This document shows, piece after piece, positions 7,870 to 15,917 of a stretch of 64,000 bases of DNA (its first letter is position 1; every line of letters begins with the position of its first letter). The stretch is from Flavobacterium sp. LC2016-12. GTDB lineage: Bacteria > Bacteroidota > Bacteroidia > Flavobacteriales > Flavobacteriaceae. Under the pieces are notes generated by a model, which saw only the letters and a list, made by a program, of their open reading frames with translations, was not told where the DNA came from and did not search any database. The stretch lies in NCBI RefSeq assembly GCF_015351595.1, contig NZ_JADKPT010000015.1, positions 1 through 64,000 on the forward strand. Direction: 5' to 3'. Both the position numbers and the translations under genes were made by a program.

Positions 7870-10269
7870 ATGATTACAAATACATCATTAGAATATAAAG
7901 GCGATTTATATCCATCAAAAATTGTCTCGTATGAACATGAGGGCGATTCTATTTTCTTTCATACAGATAATAAAGTAATCTTAAAAGTCACTATTCTTAG
8001 AGACAGTTTAATTCGATTTCGTTTCACTACCAAAGGTTATTTCAGTAATGACTTTTCGTATGCAATTGATAAAACTCAGCTTCACGGTTATAATTTTCTG
8101 GAACTTACCGAAGAAGAAACTTATTTTTTGATAAGAACCAGTAAAGTAAAATGCAAAATTCAAAAAGCAGATCTTCGTTTATCCATTTATGATTTAAGTG
8201 ATCTTTTAATTCTGGAAGATGAGCTTGGTTTTCATTGGGAGGAAAGCTATGAATATGGTGGAAATATTGTAAAAATGAGTAAATCTTCTAAAGATGGAGA
8301 ATGTTTTTACGGTCTTGGTGATAAGGCAACTCAAATGAATCTTAAAGGTAAAAGACTTGAAAATTTTGCTACAGATCAATATGCTTTTCAAAAAGAACAA
8401 GATCCATTATACAAAGTAGTTCCTTTTTATATTGGTCTACATAATAAACAATCGTACGGGATATTTTTTGACAATACCTTTAGAACCTTTTTTGATTTTT
8501 GCCAGGAAAGACGAAATGTTGCCAGTTTTTGGGCTGAAGGAGGGGAAATGAACTATTATTTCATTTACGGTCCGCAAATGCAGGATGTTGTTACGACTTA
8601 TACTGACTTAACAGGTAAACCTGAATTACCGCCTTTATGGGTTTTGGGTTATCATCAATGTAAATGGAGTTATTATCCGGAAAGTAAGGTAAAAGAAATT
8701 ACTTCAAAGTTTAGAGAGCTTAAAATTCCATGTGATGCCATTTATTTGGATATTGATTATATGGAAGGCTTTCGATGTTTTACCTGGAATAAAGAATATT
8801 TTCCTGATCCGAAAAAAATGGTGGCTGAATTAGCCGAGGATGGTTTCAAAACAGTTGTCATCATCGATCCCGGAATTAAAATTGATAAAGATTATTGGGT
8901 TTATCAGGAAGCTTTAGAAAAAGATTATTTCTGCAAAAGAGCTGATGGACCTTATATGAAAGGTAAAGTTTGGCCGGGAGAATGTAATTTTCCTGATTAT
9001 ACAAATCCCGTAGTTAGAGAATGGTGGGCAGGATTATTTAAAGAATTAATTTCAGATATTGGCGTAAAAGGAGTTTGGAACGATATGAACGAACCTGCCG
9101 TGATGGAGGTTCCGAATAAGACTTTCCCAATGGATGTTCGTCACGTTTACGATGGAAATCCTTGTAGTCATAGAAAAGCCCATAATATCTACGGTACACA
9201 AATGGCGAGAGCCACGTATCATGGCGTAAAACGCTTTGTATACCCTAAGCGACCTTTTGTTATTACCAGATCTGCTTACTCGGGTGCACAGCGTTATACA
9301 TCGTCATGGACAGGTGATAATGTCGCCACCTGGGAACATTTATGGATTGCAAATATTCAGGTTCAGAGAATGTGTATTTCAGGAATGGGCTTCACTGGTT
9401 CGGATATTGGAGGTTTTGCAGAACAGCCAACAGGAGAATTATATGCACGTTGGATTCAGTTAGGTGTTTTTCATCCTTTCTGCAGAACACATTCTTCAGG
9501 CGATCATGGAAATCAGGAACCTTGGGCTTTTGATGAAGATGTGATCGATATTACGAGAAAATTTGTGAGTCTCCGTTATCAATTATTACCTTACTTATAT
9601 ACCATGTTTTGGCAATATATTGAAGAAGGTGTTCCCATGTTAAAACCTCTTGTTTATTATGATCAGGAAGATATTCAAACTCATTATCGTAATGACGAAT
9701 TTATCTTCGGAAATCAAATTTTAGTTTGTCCTATTCTTGAACCTAATGCTGTAGGTAGACGTATGTATATTCCACGAGGGGAGTGGTATAACTATTGGAC
9801 TAATGAATTCTCGATAGGAGGAAGAGAAGTTTGGGTTGATACTAAATTTGATGAAATTCCAGTCTTTGTAAAAGCAGGAGCTATTATTCCAAAATACCCG
9901 GTTCAGCAATTTGTTGGTGAACTTGAATTTGATGAATTGACACTTGATTTATACTTCAAAATTGGTAAGGAGCAATCTTTTGTATACGAAGATGCGCAAG
10001 ATGGTTATGACTATAAAAAAGGTCGTTACAGTTATTTATCTTTTAGAACTATAGGAAAAGAAAAAGAACTTATTATTCAGTTACACAAAGAAGGTAAATA
10101 TGATACGCCATATAGCAAATATAAAATCAACTTAATTGGATTGCCGTTTAAAGTTATGGAAATCGAAATCGATAATGAAAAAGTGGACTTTGATAAAGTT
10201 ATATTTGAATCAAGTCATGTATTGCTCGTTGATAAAGGTTTTAATGAACTTCATATAATTGGTGAATGA
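7870..10269 (+). CDS. alpha-glucosidase (glycoside hydrolase family 31)
   Basis: A 799-residue retaining alpha-glucosidase. The N-terminal galactose-mutarotase-like beta domain ('FYGLGDKATQMNLKGKR') precedes the barrel. The nucleophile is D405 in 'GVWNDMNEPA' and the acid/base is D483 in 'SSWTGDN'. 'FCRTHSSGDHGNQEPW' and C-terminal beta domains follow. There is no signal peptide, so it should act in the cytoplasm, where it could trim glycogen or maltodextrins made by the preceding glg genes. The open frame extends to 7819 (TTG), but the ATG at 7870 is preferred because a -7 promoter box lies between the two. The length is typical of GH31. Confidence 0.92.
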   Translation: MITNTSLEYKGDLYPSKIVSYEHEGDSIFFHTDNKVILKVTILRDSLIRFRFTTKGYFSNDFSYAIDKTQLHGYNFLELTEEETYFLIRTSKVKCKIQKADLRLSIYDLSDLLILEDELGFHWEESYEYGGNIVKMSKSSKDGECFYGLGDKATQMNLKGKRLENFATDQYAFQKEQDPLYKVVPFYIGLHNKQSYGIFFDNTFRTFFDFCQERRNVASFWAEGGEMNYYFIYGPQMQDVVTTYTDLTGKPELPPLWVLGYHQCKWSYYPESKVKEITSKFRELKIPCDAIYLDIDYMEGFRCFTWNKEYFPDPKKMVAELAEDGFKTVVIIDPGIKIDKDYWVYQEALEKDYFCKRADGPYMKGKVWPGECNFPDYTNPVVREWWAGLFKELISDIGVKGVWNDMNEPAVMEVPNKTFPMDVRHVYDGNPCSHRKAHNIYGTQMARATYHGVKRFVYPKRPFVITRSAYSGAQRYTSSWTGDNVATWEHLWIANIQVQRMCISGMGFTGSDIGGFAEQPTGELYARWIQLGVFHPFCRTHSSGDHGNQEPWAFDEDVIDITRKFVSLRYQLLPYLYTMFWQYIEEGVPMLKPLVYYDQEDIQTHYRNDEFIFGNQILVCPILEPNAVGRRMYIPRGEWYNYWTNEFSIGGREVWVDTKFDEIPVFVKAGAIIPKYPVQQFVGELEFDELTLDLYFKIGKEQSFVYEDAQDGYDYKKGRYSYLSFRTIGKEKELIIQLHKEGKYDTPYSKYKINLIGLPFKVMEIEIDNEKVDFDKVIFESSHVLLVDKGFNELHIIGE

Positions 10270-10358
10270 TAAAATTATGATATGTTTTAATTTAATTGTG
10301 TAAAAATTTCAGAATATAATATTTGTATTTTTACTTTGTATTTTAAAATTTAAGAATA

Positions 10359-11171
10359 ATGAAAAAGTTTTTACCAATAGGGATCTTCGTAGCACTAATA
10401 GTTTGCGCATGTGCCACAAATCCAATTACAGGAAAGCAAAATTTAAATTTTGTTTCGAATAGCGAATTATTTCCAACTTCGTTTCAACAATATAATGCTT
10501 TTATAGCTGAAAATAAAGTGATAACAGGTACTGCTGACGCTAAGCGAGTTGACCTTGTTGGTAGTAAAATTAAAGCAGCAGCCGAAAGATATTTAACCTA
10601 TTTAGGTCAAACCCAATATTTGAAAGATTATCGTTGGGAGTATAAACTTGTTGATAATAAAGAGGTAAATGCGTGGTGTTTGCCTGGAGGTAAAATTGTC
10701 GTTTATTCCGGAATTTTACCCGTTACACAAAATGAATCAGGATTAGCAACGGTTATGGGACATGAAGTTTCTCACGCATTGGCGAATCATGGAGCACAAA
10801 GAATGTCTGCTGCGCAATTACAACAAATCGGAGGTGTAGCTCTAGATGCTGCAACAAGCAATAAGTCTGAATCTACCAGATCAATATTTTCTCAGGCTTA
10901 CGGAATTGGTTCAGAAGTAGGAGTAATGCTTCCTTTTAGCAGAAGTAATGAAAGTGAGGCTGATAAAATTGGTTTAACATTGATGGCAATTGCAGGTTAC
11001 AATCCTGATGATGCCATTGCCTTTTGGAGTAGAATGTCTGCGAAATCAGGAGCTGGAGGAACTCCTGAATTTATGAGCACTCACCCTTCTGATGCAACAA
11101 GAATTGCTAATTTAAAATCACTTATTCCACAGGCGAAAGAAATAGCTCTTAAAGTTGGAACTATCAGATAA
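10359..11171 (+). CDS. M48 family metallopeptidase, lipoprotein
   Basis: A 270-residue secreted protease. The N-terminus MKKFLPIGIFVALIVCAC contains lipobox-like cysteines (C16 or C18), so it is probably a membrane-anchored lipoprotein. The zinc motif HEVSH has H135, E136 and H139; the third ligand is E198 in 'NESEAD', as in the LoiP/BepA/Oma1 branch of M48. 'WCLPGGKIVVYSGIL' (106-120) is the conserved edge strand before the zinc helix. A role in envelope protein quality control is known for relatives and inferred here. No TPR domain follows, which separates it from BepA. A terminator hairpin follows 22 bases after the stop. Confidence 0.92.
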   Translation: MKKFLPIGIFVALIVCACATNPITGKQNLNFVSNSELFPTSFQQYNAFIAENKVITGTADAKRVDLVGSKIKAAAERYLTYLGQTQYLKDYRWEYKLVDNKEVNAWCLPGGKIVVYSGILPVTQNESGLATVMGHEVSHALANHGAQRMSAAQLQQIGGVALDAATSNKSESTRSIFSQAYGIGSEVGVMLPFSRSNESEADKIGLTLMAIAGYNPDDAIAFWSRMSAKSGAGGTPEFMSTHPSDATRIANLKSLIPQAKEIALKVGTIR

Positions 11172-11193
11172 CTTTTTACCTTAATAAATAACT

Positions 11194-11223
11194 AAAGCTA
11201 TTCTTTCAGAGTAGCTTTTTTTA
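11194..11223 (+). terminator. terminator after the M48 gene
   Basis: The inverted repeat AAAGCTA (11194-11200) and TAGCTTT (11212-11218) is followed by a T run. The stem is short, so efficiency may be modest. Confidence 0.5.
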
Positions 11224-11333
11224 TGTACTCTATTTTTTAAAGTTGTTGATTTAATAATACAGGATTTGAAGAAAATTCATTTGATTATGATAAAAAATAG
11301 ATAAATTCGTAGCGCATTAACAAAACCATTTCT

Positions 11334-12659
11334 ATGAAAAACCTACAAAAAGGAGATAAAAAATTATTAAATGCCTGGGCATTTTATGATTGGGCAAATT
11401 CAGTTTATACACTAACTATTGCTTCTGCAGTATTTCCTATTTTTTACGAAGCCTTATTCTCAAAGGACAATCATTACATTGATGTTTTTGGAATGCATTT
11501 AAAAAATACAGCTTTAATTAGTTTTATAACTGCTTTTGCCTTTTTAGTAGTTTCATTTATATCGCCGCTATTGTCAGGAATTGCAGATTATGTGGGGAAT
11601 AAAAAGTCATTCATGAAATTTTTCTGCTATTTGGGAGCTTTGTCTTGCATGGGATTATATTGGTTTGATCTCGATAATATCTATATCGGATTAGCTTTTT
11701 ATTTCTTGGGACTGATCGGATATTGGGGAAGCTTGGTTTTTTACAATTCCTATTTGCCGGATATTGCTTTTGAAGACCAACAAGACAGAATTAGTGCAAA
11801 AGGATATTCGTTAGGTTATATTGGAAGTGTGATTTTATTGATTATCAACTTAGCCATGATCATGAAGCCAAAACTTTTTGGAATTACCGGCACTGATGGC
11901 GAAGCTGCAATAAAAGCAATGAGATATTCTTTTATTATGGTAGGAGTTTGGTGGATTTTATTCAGTCAATATACTTATTATTATTTACCAAAAGGAAGTA
12001 AAGAAAATGGCCAAAAATTAACGAATGATGTGATTTTTAACGGTTTTAGAGAATTGAAAAAAGTTTGGGCTTTGTTACAGGATAATATTCCATTAAAAAG
12101 ATATTTGGGTGGTTTTTTTGTTTCAAGTATGGCGGTACAAACCGTGATGCTTGTAGCTACCTATTTTGGAGCGCAGGAAATTCAATGGTCAACAAAAGAA
12201 GAAGGTACGATTGGTTTGATCATTTGTATTTTAATTATACAATTAGTTGCAGTTGTTGGAGCCATTCTTACATCAAGAGCTTCTGCTAAATTTGGAAATA
12301 TTCCCACTTTAATTGTTATAAATATTATTTGGGCAATATTCTGTGCATTAGCATTTTTTATAACATTGCCAATACATTTTTACGTTATGGCGACCGTTGC
12401 AGGATTTGTAATGGGAGGAATTCAGGCTTTATCGCGTTCTACCTATTCAAAATTATTGCCTGAGACAGAAGATACAGCTTCTTTTTTCAGCTTTTATGAT
12501 GTTGCAGAAAAAATCGGAATTGTAATTGGAATGTGTGTTTACGGAATAATAGATCAAATAACCGGAAGTCCGCGTGCAGCAATTGTAATTTTAGGAGTTT
12601 TCTTTGTTACTGCCATTTTCCTATTGAGAAGAGTTCGTAAAAAAGGCGCTATAAATTAA
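11334..12659 (+). CDS. MFS transporter, UMF1/Atg22-like family
   Basis: A 441-residue integral membrane protein with about 12 hydrophobic segments. The N-terminal signature 'LLNAWAFYDWANSVYTLTI' (residues 11-29) is typical of the UMF1 family, which includes the fungal vacuolar effluxer Atg22. 'GIADYVGNKKSFMKFF' is an MFS loop 2-3 motif, and a conserved 'GGIQALSRSTYSKLLPE' loop lies near residue 363. Bacterial substrates are not established; efflux of amino acids or metabolites is a guess from the eukaryotic homologue. It appears to be a single-gene unit, with a GC hairpin over its stop codon. Confidence 0.88.
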   Translation: MKNLQKGDKKLLNAWAFYDWANSVYTLTIASAVFPIFYEALFSKDNHYIDVFGMHLKNTALISFITAFAFLVVSFISPLLSGIADYVGNKKSFMKFFCYLGALSCMGLYWFDLDNIYIGLAFYFLGLIGYWGSLVFYNSYLPDIAFEDQQDRISAKGYSLGYIGSVILLIINLAMIMKPKLFGITGTDGEAAIKAMRYSFIMVGVWWILFSQYTYYYLPKGSKENGQKLTNDVIFNGFRELKKVWALLQDNIPLKRYLGGFFVSSMAVQTVMLVATYFGAQEIQWSTKEEGTIGLIICILIIQLVAVVGAILTSRASAKFGNIPTLIVINIIWAIFCALAFFITLPIHFYVMATVAGFVMGGIQALSRSTYSKLLPETEDTASFFSFYDVAEKIGIVIGMCVYGIIDQITGSPRAAIVILGVFFVTAIFLLRRVRKKGAIN

Positions 12660-12671
12660 TGTAGCGCCTTT
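12642..12671 (+). terminator. GC hairpin over the end of the UMF1 gene
   Basis: AAAGGCGCTA (12642-12651) and TAGCGCCTTT (12662-12671) are perfect inverted repeats flanking the stop codon. Only a short T tract follows, so termination or mRNA 3'-end stability are both possible. Confidence 0.45.
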
Positions 12672-12758
12672 GATAGATTATTTTAAAGAAATTTTTTATT
12701 TGATTGATGATGATTTTTTTGAATCTCTTCATTAATGAGATTTATCTGTCACAAATAA

Positions 12759-13490
12759 TTATGCTTTTGAAATATTTCCTGAACCAGAAACTTTTACATC
12801 TCGTTTCTCAGGATTTCCTGTGTATTTAATATCGCCTGATCCAGAAACTCTCGCTGTTAAACTTTCGCTACAGTTTACTTTACTGTCCCCTGATCCGGAA
12901 ACATTAACATCAACTTTTTTTGATTTTAGTTCGGCAGCATCGATATCGCCAGAACCAGAAAGTTTTGTTGTAAAGCTATCGGCTGATCCTTTCAAACGTA
13001 CATTTCCAGAACCACTTAAATTAAGTTCTAAAGTATTTGAATCTACTGCCAGGTTAAAATTTCCTGAACCAGAAAGTCTTGCTAAAAATTTATCATTTTT
13101 GATCGCGTCTTTTGATTGAATATCACCAGAGCCAGATAAACTTAGTTCAGAAATTTTCTCAAACGGTACTGTTACCTGAACTTTTTTACCCATACCAGAA
13201 CGGATATTAGTGTTTTTCTTTACCTGAATTTTAAGTGTGTTATCTTCAACTTCAACCACAATAACATTCAATATGTTTTCTTCACCTTTTATTGTAATTT
13301 TACCTTCTTTTCCGGCAACTAAATCAACATCAAAAGAACCGGAAACTTTTATAGCATCGTAATCGGCTGTATTTCTTGTTTGGGTTACTACTTTTCCATT
13401 TCCATCAACTCTGTTATTTGAAGATTGTGCATTTGAGACAAAACTTGCTAAAAATGCGCTGCAAACTAATAATTGAACTGCTTTTTTCAT
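12759..13490 (-). CDS. secreted head GIN domain (DUF2807) protein
   Basis: A 243-residue protein with a signal peptide (MKKAVQLLVCSAFLASFVSNAQ) and a right-handed beta-helix-like GIN domain. The domain is built from repeated strands that each carry a turn of the form SGSGD or SGSGN, seen about nine times through the C-terminal two thirds. The repeats are visible at DNA level as recurring TCxGAxCCxGAxAC words. GIN-domain proteins are common in Bacteroidota and thought to be surface or periplasmic; no enzyme site is visible. It lies 18 bases after the DUF4097-like gene and is the last gene of the sigma factor operon. Confidence 0.88.
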   Translation of the reverse strand: MKKAVQLLVCSAFLASFVSNAQSSNNRVDGNGKVVTQTRNTADYDAIKVSGSFDVDLVAGKEGKITIKGEENILNVIVVEVEDNTLKIQVKKNTNIRSGMGKKVQVTVPFEKISELSLSGSGDIQSKDAIKNDKFLARLSGSGNFNLAVDSNTLELNLSGSGNVRLKGSADSFTTKLSGSGDIDAAELKSKKVDVNVSGSGDSKVNCSESLTARVSGSGDIKYTGNPEKRDVKVSGSGNISKA

Positions 13491-13508
13491 TTTTTTGATT
13501 TTTTAGGT

Positions 13509-14570
13509 TTATTGTTTTTTGATGAGTGTTACGTTTCCGTAATTAGAATTTATTGATATTTTATTTTGACCTTTTTTCTTATTGAATCCACTGATTCTTT
13601 TGGAAGTATTTTTGCTTTCTGTAACAGATACCTCTAAAGAGTTATCACTTTTAACATTTCCATATTTTGTATTAATATCAAAATCAAAAGCATAGTTTGT
13701 ATCGTATCCCAAAGAAACATCGGTATAACCCGAAGTGATATTTACATTATTGGCTTTACTTGTTATCGTAGAAACATTTATTTTACTGTAATTCGCATCA
13801 ACATTTATGCTGTTTGAGATTTCAGCAATGGAAATAGTAAGATAGTTTCCAGAACCCGAAAAGGAATTTAATTTCTGAAATTTTAAAGTTCCGTAGTTAC
13901 AGTCGTATTTGATATTTTGTCCATCAGAAACAATCAAATCAGTATAATTAGTATCAAGATTCAAATTACCAGAATCATTGATTTTTAAACCTGAATATCG
14001 GGCTTCAATTGTTCCGTTTTTAATATAATCAATCGTAGAATTTTGACAATATTCAATCTGAAATCTATTATTAGTATTGTTTAATTTTCCGGCGGTAACT
14101 TTTCCATATTTGCAGGTAATATCCGAAGCGCCTTCTAAACTAAGAACGTTAATGTTACCGTATTTATTCATCAGTTTTACAGTTCCGTTTTTTGGAATTT
14201 TTATCACATAATTAATCTCAAAACTATTATTGCTCCCTTTGCTTTTTATGGAAGAGCTACCAAGTTTAGTTATAGCGGTAACCATAGATTTCAAAGCAGT
14301 AATATCTACATCAATACCGTTTAGTCTTTCATTTACCCAATTTTCATTAGGTCCGGTAACTTTAATTGTGATATCAAAATCAATTTTATCTTCATCCCAG
14401 GTTGAGACTGATATGTTTCCATATTTATTGTCGACATCAATTCCTGCATTTGAATTGACGATATAAGTTTTTTTTATGTTTTTTTGTTTTGAAATAAAAG
14501 TATCATCATTTGAAAACCCCAAAAAAGGAATTAATATGAATAGAATAAGTATTTTATAATGTTTTTTCAT
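13509..14570 (-). CDS. secreted adhesin-like (DUF4097-type) repeat protein
   Basis: A 353-residue protein with signal peptide MKKHYKILILFILIPFLGFS. The mature part is a beta-solenoid-like series with recurring 'KYGNI/NYGNV/YSKINV' strands, for example 'DNKYGNISVSTWDEDKIDF' and 'MNKYGNINVLSLEG'. This is the pattern of DUF4097/putative adhesin proteins related to the GIN family. It overlaps the end of the anti-sigma gene by 17 bases and precedes the GIN gene by 18 bases, so it is translated from the same message. The molecular function is unknown; it may be a target or sensor of the envelope-stress circuit encoded upstream. Confidence 0.82.
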   Translation of the reverse strand: MKKHYKILILFILIPFLGFSNDDTFISKQKNIKKTYIVNSNAGIDVDNKYGNISVSTWDEDKIDFDITIKVTGPNENWVNERLNGIDVDITALKSMVTAITKLGSSSIKSKGSNNSFEINYVIKIPKNGTVKLMNKYGNINVLSLEGASDITCKYGKVTAGKLNNTNNRFQIEYCQNSTIDYIKNGTIEARYSGLKINDSGNLNLDTNYTDLIVSDGQNIKYDCNYGTLKFQKLNSFSGSGNYLTISIAEISNSINVDANYSKINVSTITSKANNVNITSGYTDVSLGYDTNYAFDFDINTKYGNVKSDNSLEVSVTESKNTSKRISGFNKKKGQNKISINSNYGNVTLIKKQ

Positions 14571-15093
14571 CTGTGGTGTTTTTTAGATTTTCGTTTTCTT
14601 CAATTCTTTTTAATACAGTCTGTAAAAATGATATCCTGGTTTGCAGATTGCTGATCATGGCGTAAATTATTTGTTTGTTTTCGCCATTCTTTTGTAATTC
14701 ATTAATAATTTTTTGATAATCGGCATCAAAAACTTTCATCTGTTTTAATGCGTCATTTATGATTTGTTCGTTTTCCGGCGAACTTTTTTCTTTTAGTTTT
14801 ACAAGTTCATTGTCGATTAAAATGCTAAAAATTGAATCTGTTCGCTGTGTTTCCTTAGAGGCAAATTTGAATTCTTTTGGCTTTTCATTCTTGTAAAATA
14901 ATGACACTCCCAACATTAATACAATCGATGCGGCAATAGCAGTTACGAACCAATAATTTTTTCTTTTTGGCTGTTTTTTATTATTTAACTTATTCAAAAA
15001 ATCTACCTGATGATCAGAATTCATTTCCTCAACATCCCATTGATTTTCAAACTTGCTAAATAATTCATCTAAATTGTCATTTTCCTTTTTCAT
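14554..15093 (-). CDS. probable membrane-bound anti-sigma factor
   Basis: A 179-residue single-pass protein. The N-terminal cytoplasmic part (1-45, acidic, 'LDELFSKFENQWDVEEM') precedes one membrane helix (about 47-66, 'YWFVTAIAASIVLMLGVSLFY'), and the rest is a helical periplasmic domain rich in lysine and glutamate. The sequence matches no anti-sigma signature that I can name; the call rests on topology and context. Its ATG overlaps the sigma factor stop as ATGA (15090-15093), a classic coupling arrangement. The frame is open further upstream, to 15150, but that would lie inside the sigma gene. It probably holds the sigma factor at the membrane. Confidence 0.75.
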   Translation of the reverse strand: MKKENDNLDELFSKFENQWDVEEMNSDHQVDFLNKLNNKKQPKRKNYWFVTAIAASIVLMLGVSLFYKNEKPKEFKFASKETQRTDSIFSILIDNELVKLKEKSSPENEQIINDALKQMKVFDADYQKIINELQKNGENKQIIYAMISNLQTRISFLQTVLKRIEENENLKNTTDEKTL

Positions 15094-15644
15094 ATCTCCT
15101 CTAATTTTTTTCGTAAACTTTCTTTTGCTCTGCTCAATGTTGTTCGGCAATTGGCATAACTAATATTCAAAATTTCGCAAATCTCTTCCTGATCGTAACC
15201 TTCGATGTAAAAGAGCGTCAATACCATTCGATAATTATCTTTTAGGCCTGAAATGGTATCTAAAACCTGTTTTACTTTAAGTGAATTCAAGTCAATATTC
15301 TCAGAAAAAAAACTATCATTTTCTTCGATTTTATAAAGTGTCTTGCTTAGGTCTTCAACCTGAAAAGCATTATTCTTTTTGTAAAAATCGATACTATAAT
15401 TGATAATAATTTTTTTTAGCCAGGCGCCAAAAGCTACTTCCTGCTTGTAATCGTTTATTTTTGTAAAAGCTTTCAAGAAACCTTCCTGCATGACGTCTTG
15501 TGCAAAATGTTCGTCTTTTACAATCCTGTAAGCTACGTTGTACATGGCTTTACTGTAACGATTGTAAATTTCGAATTGTGCTTTCTGATTGTTAGTTTTA
15601 CAAAGCGCGATTAATTCTTCGATATTTTGATTGGTTATACTCAA
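15090..15644 (-). CDS. RNA polymerase ECF-type sigma-70 factor
   Basis: A 184-residue extracytoplasmic-function sigma factor. Region 2 lies at about 23-92 ('YNVAYRIVKDEHFAQDVMQEGFLKAF' split across regions 2.1-2.3), and region 4 lies at about 125-182 with the helix-turn-helix 'YDQEEICEILNISYANCRTTLSRAKESL'-type segment. The length is normal. It is the promoter-proximal gene of a four-gene minus-strand operon, followed through an ATGA overlap by a membrane protein likely to be its anti-sigma factor, then two secreted repeat proteins. It is divergent from lon across 273 bases. Its own promoter is not obvious and may be autoregulated. Confidence 0.93.
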   Translation of the reverse strand: MSITNQNIEELIALCKTNNQKAQFEIYNRYSKAMYNVAYRIVKDEHFAQDVMQEGFLKAFTKINDYKQEVAFGAWLKKIIINYSIDFYKKNNAFQVEDLSKTLYKIEENDSFFSENIDLNSLKVKQVLDTISGLKDNYRMVLTLFYIEGYDQEEICEILNISYANCRTTLSRAKESLRKKLEEI

Positions 15645-15917
15645 GTAATGGTTGCTAGTTTTATATAAGGACTTTACTTTTTTTGATATGTTACACTTTT
15701 CATAAAATTAATTTTATTTTTTTTGAAATAATTAGATTTGCGACTTTAAATTGAATTTCAAAACTGACTCTTTTGCATTTGGCATAATGATTGTCTATTT
15801 TTACCGCCTATGTTGTAATTGAAACACTTATTATAGTTTTATTAAAAACCAGAGTATTTGAGACTAAATTTACAACTTGGATTCACTTTTTAATGACAAA
15901 ACGACTTATATACTATT

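Noticed and set aside
12722..12742. Hairpin AATCTC/GAGATT as terminator of the GIN operon
   Set aside because: On the minus strand it is followed by A rather than T, so it does not fit an intrinsic terminator; it may be incidental.
12820..13119. Open frame on the plus strand opposite the GIN gene
   Set aside because: It is the mirror of the SGSG repeats of the minus-strand gene, rich in Pro-Glu-Pro repeats from the same DNA; no start signal or independent support.
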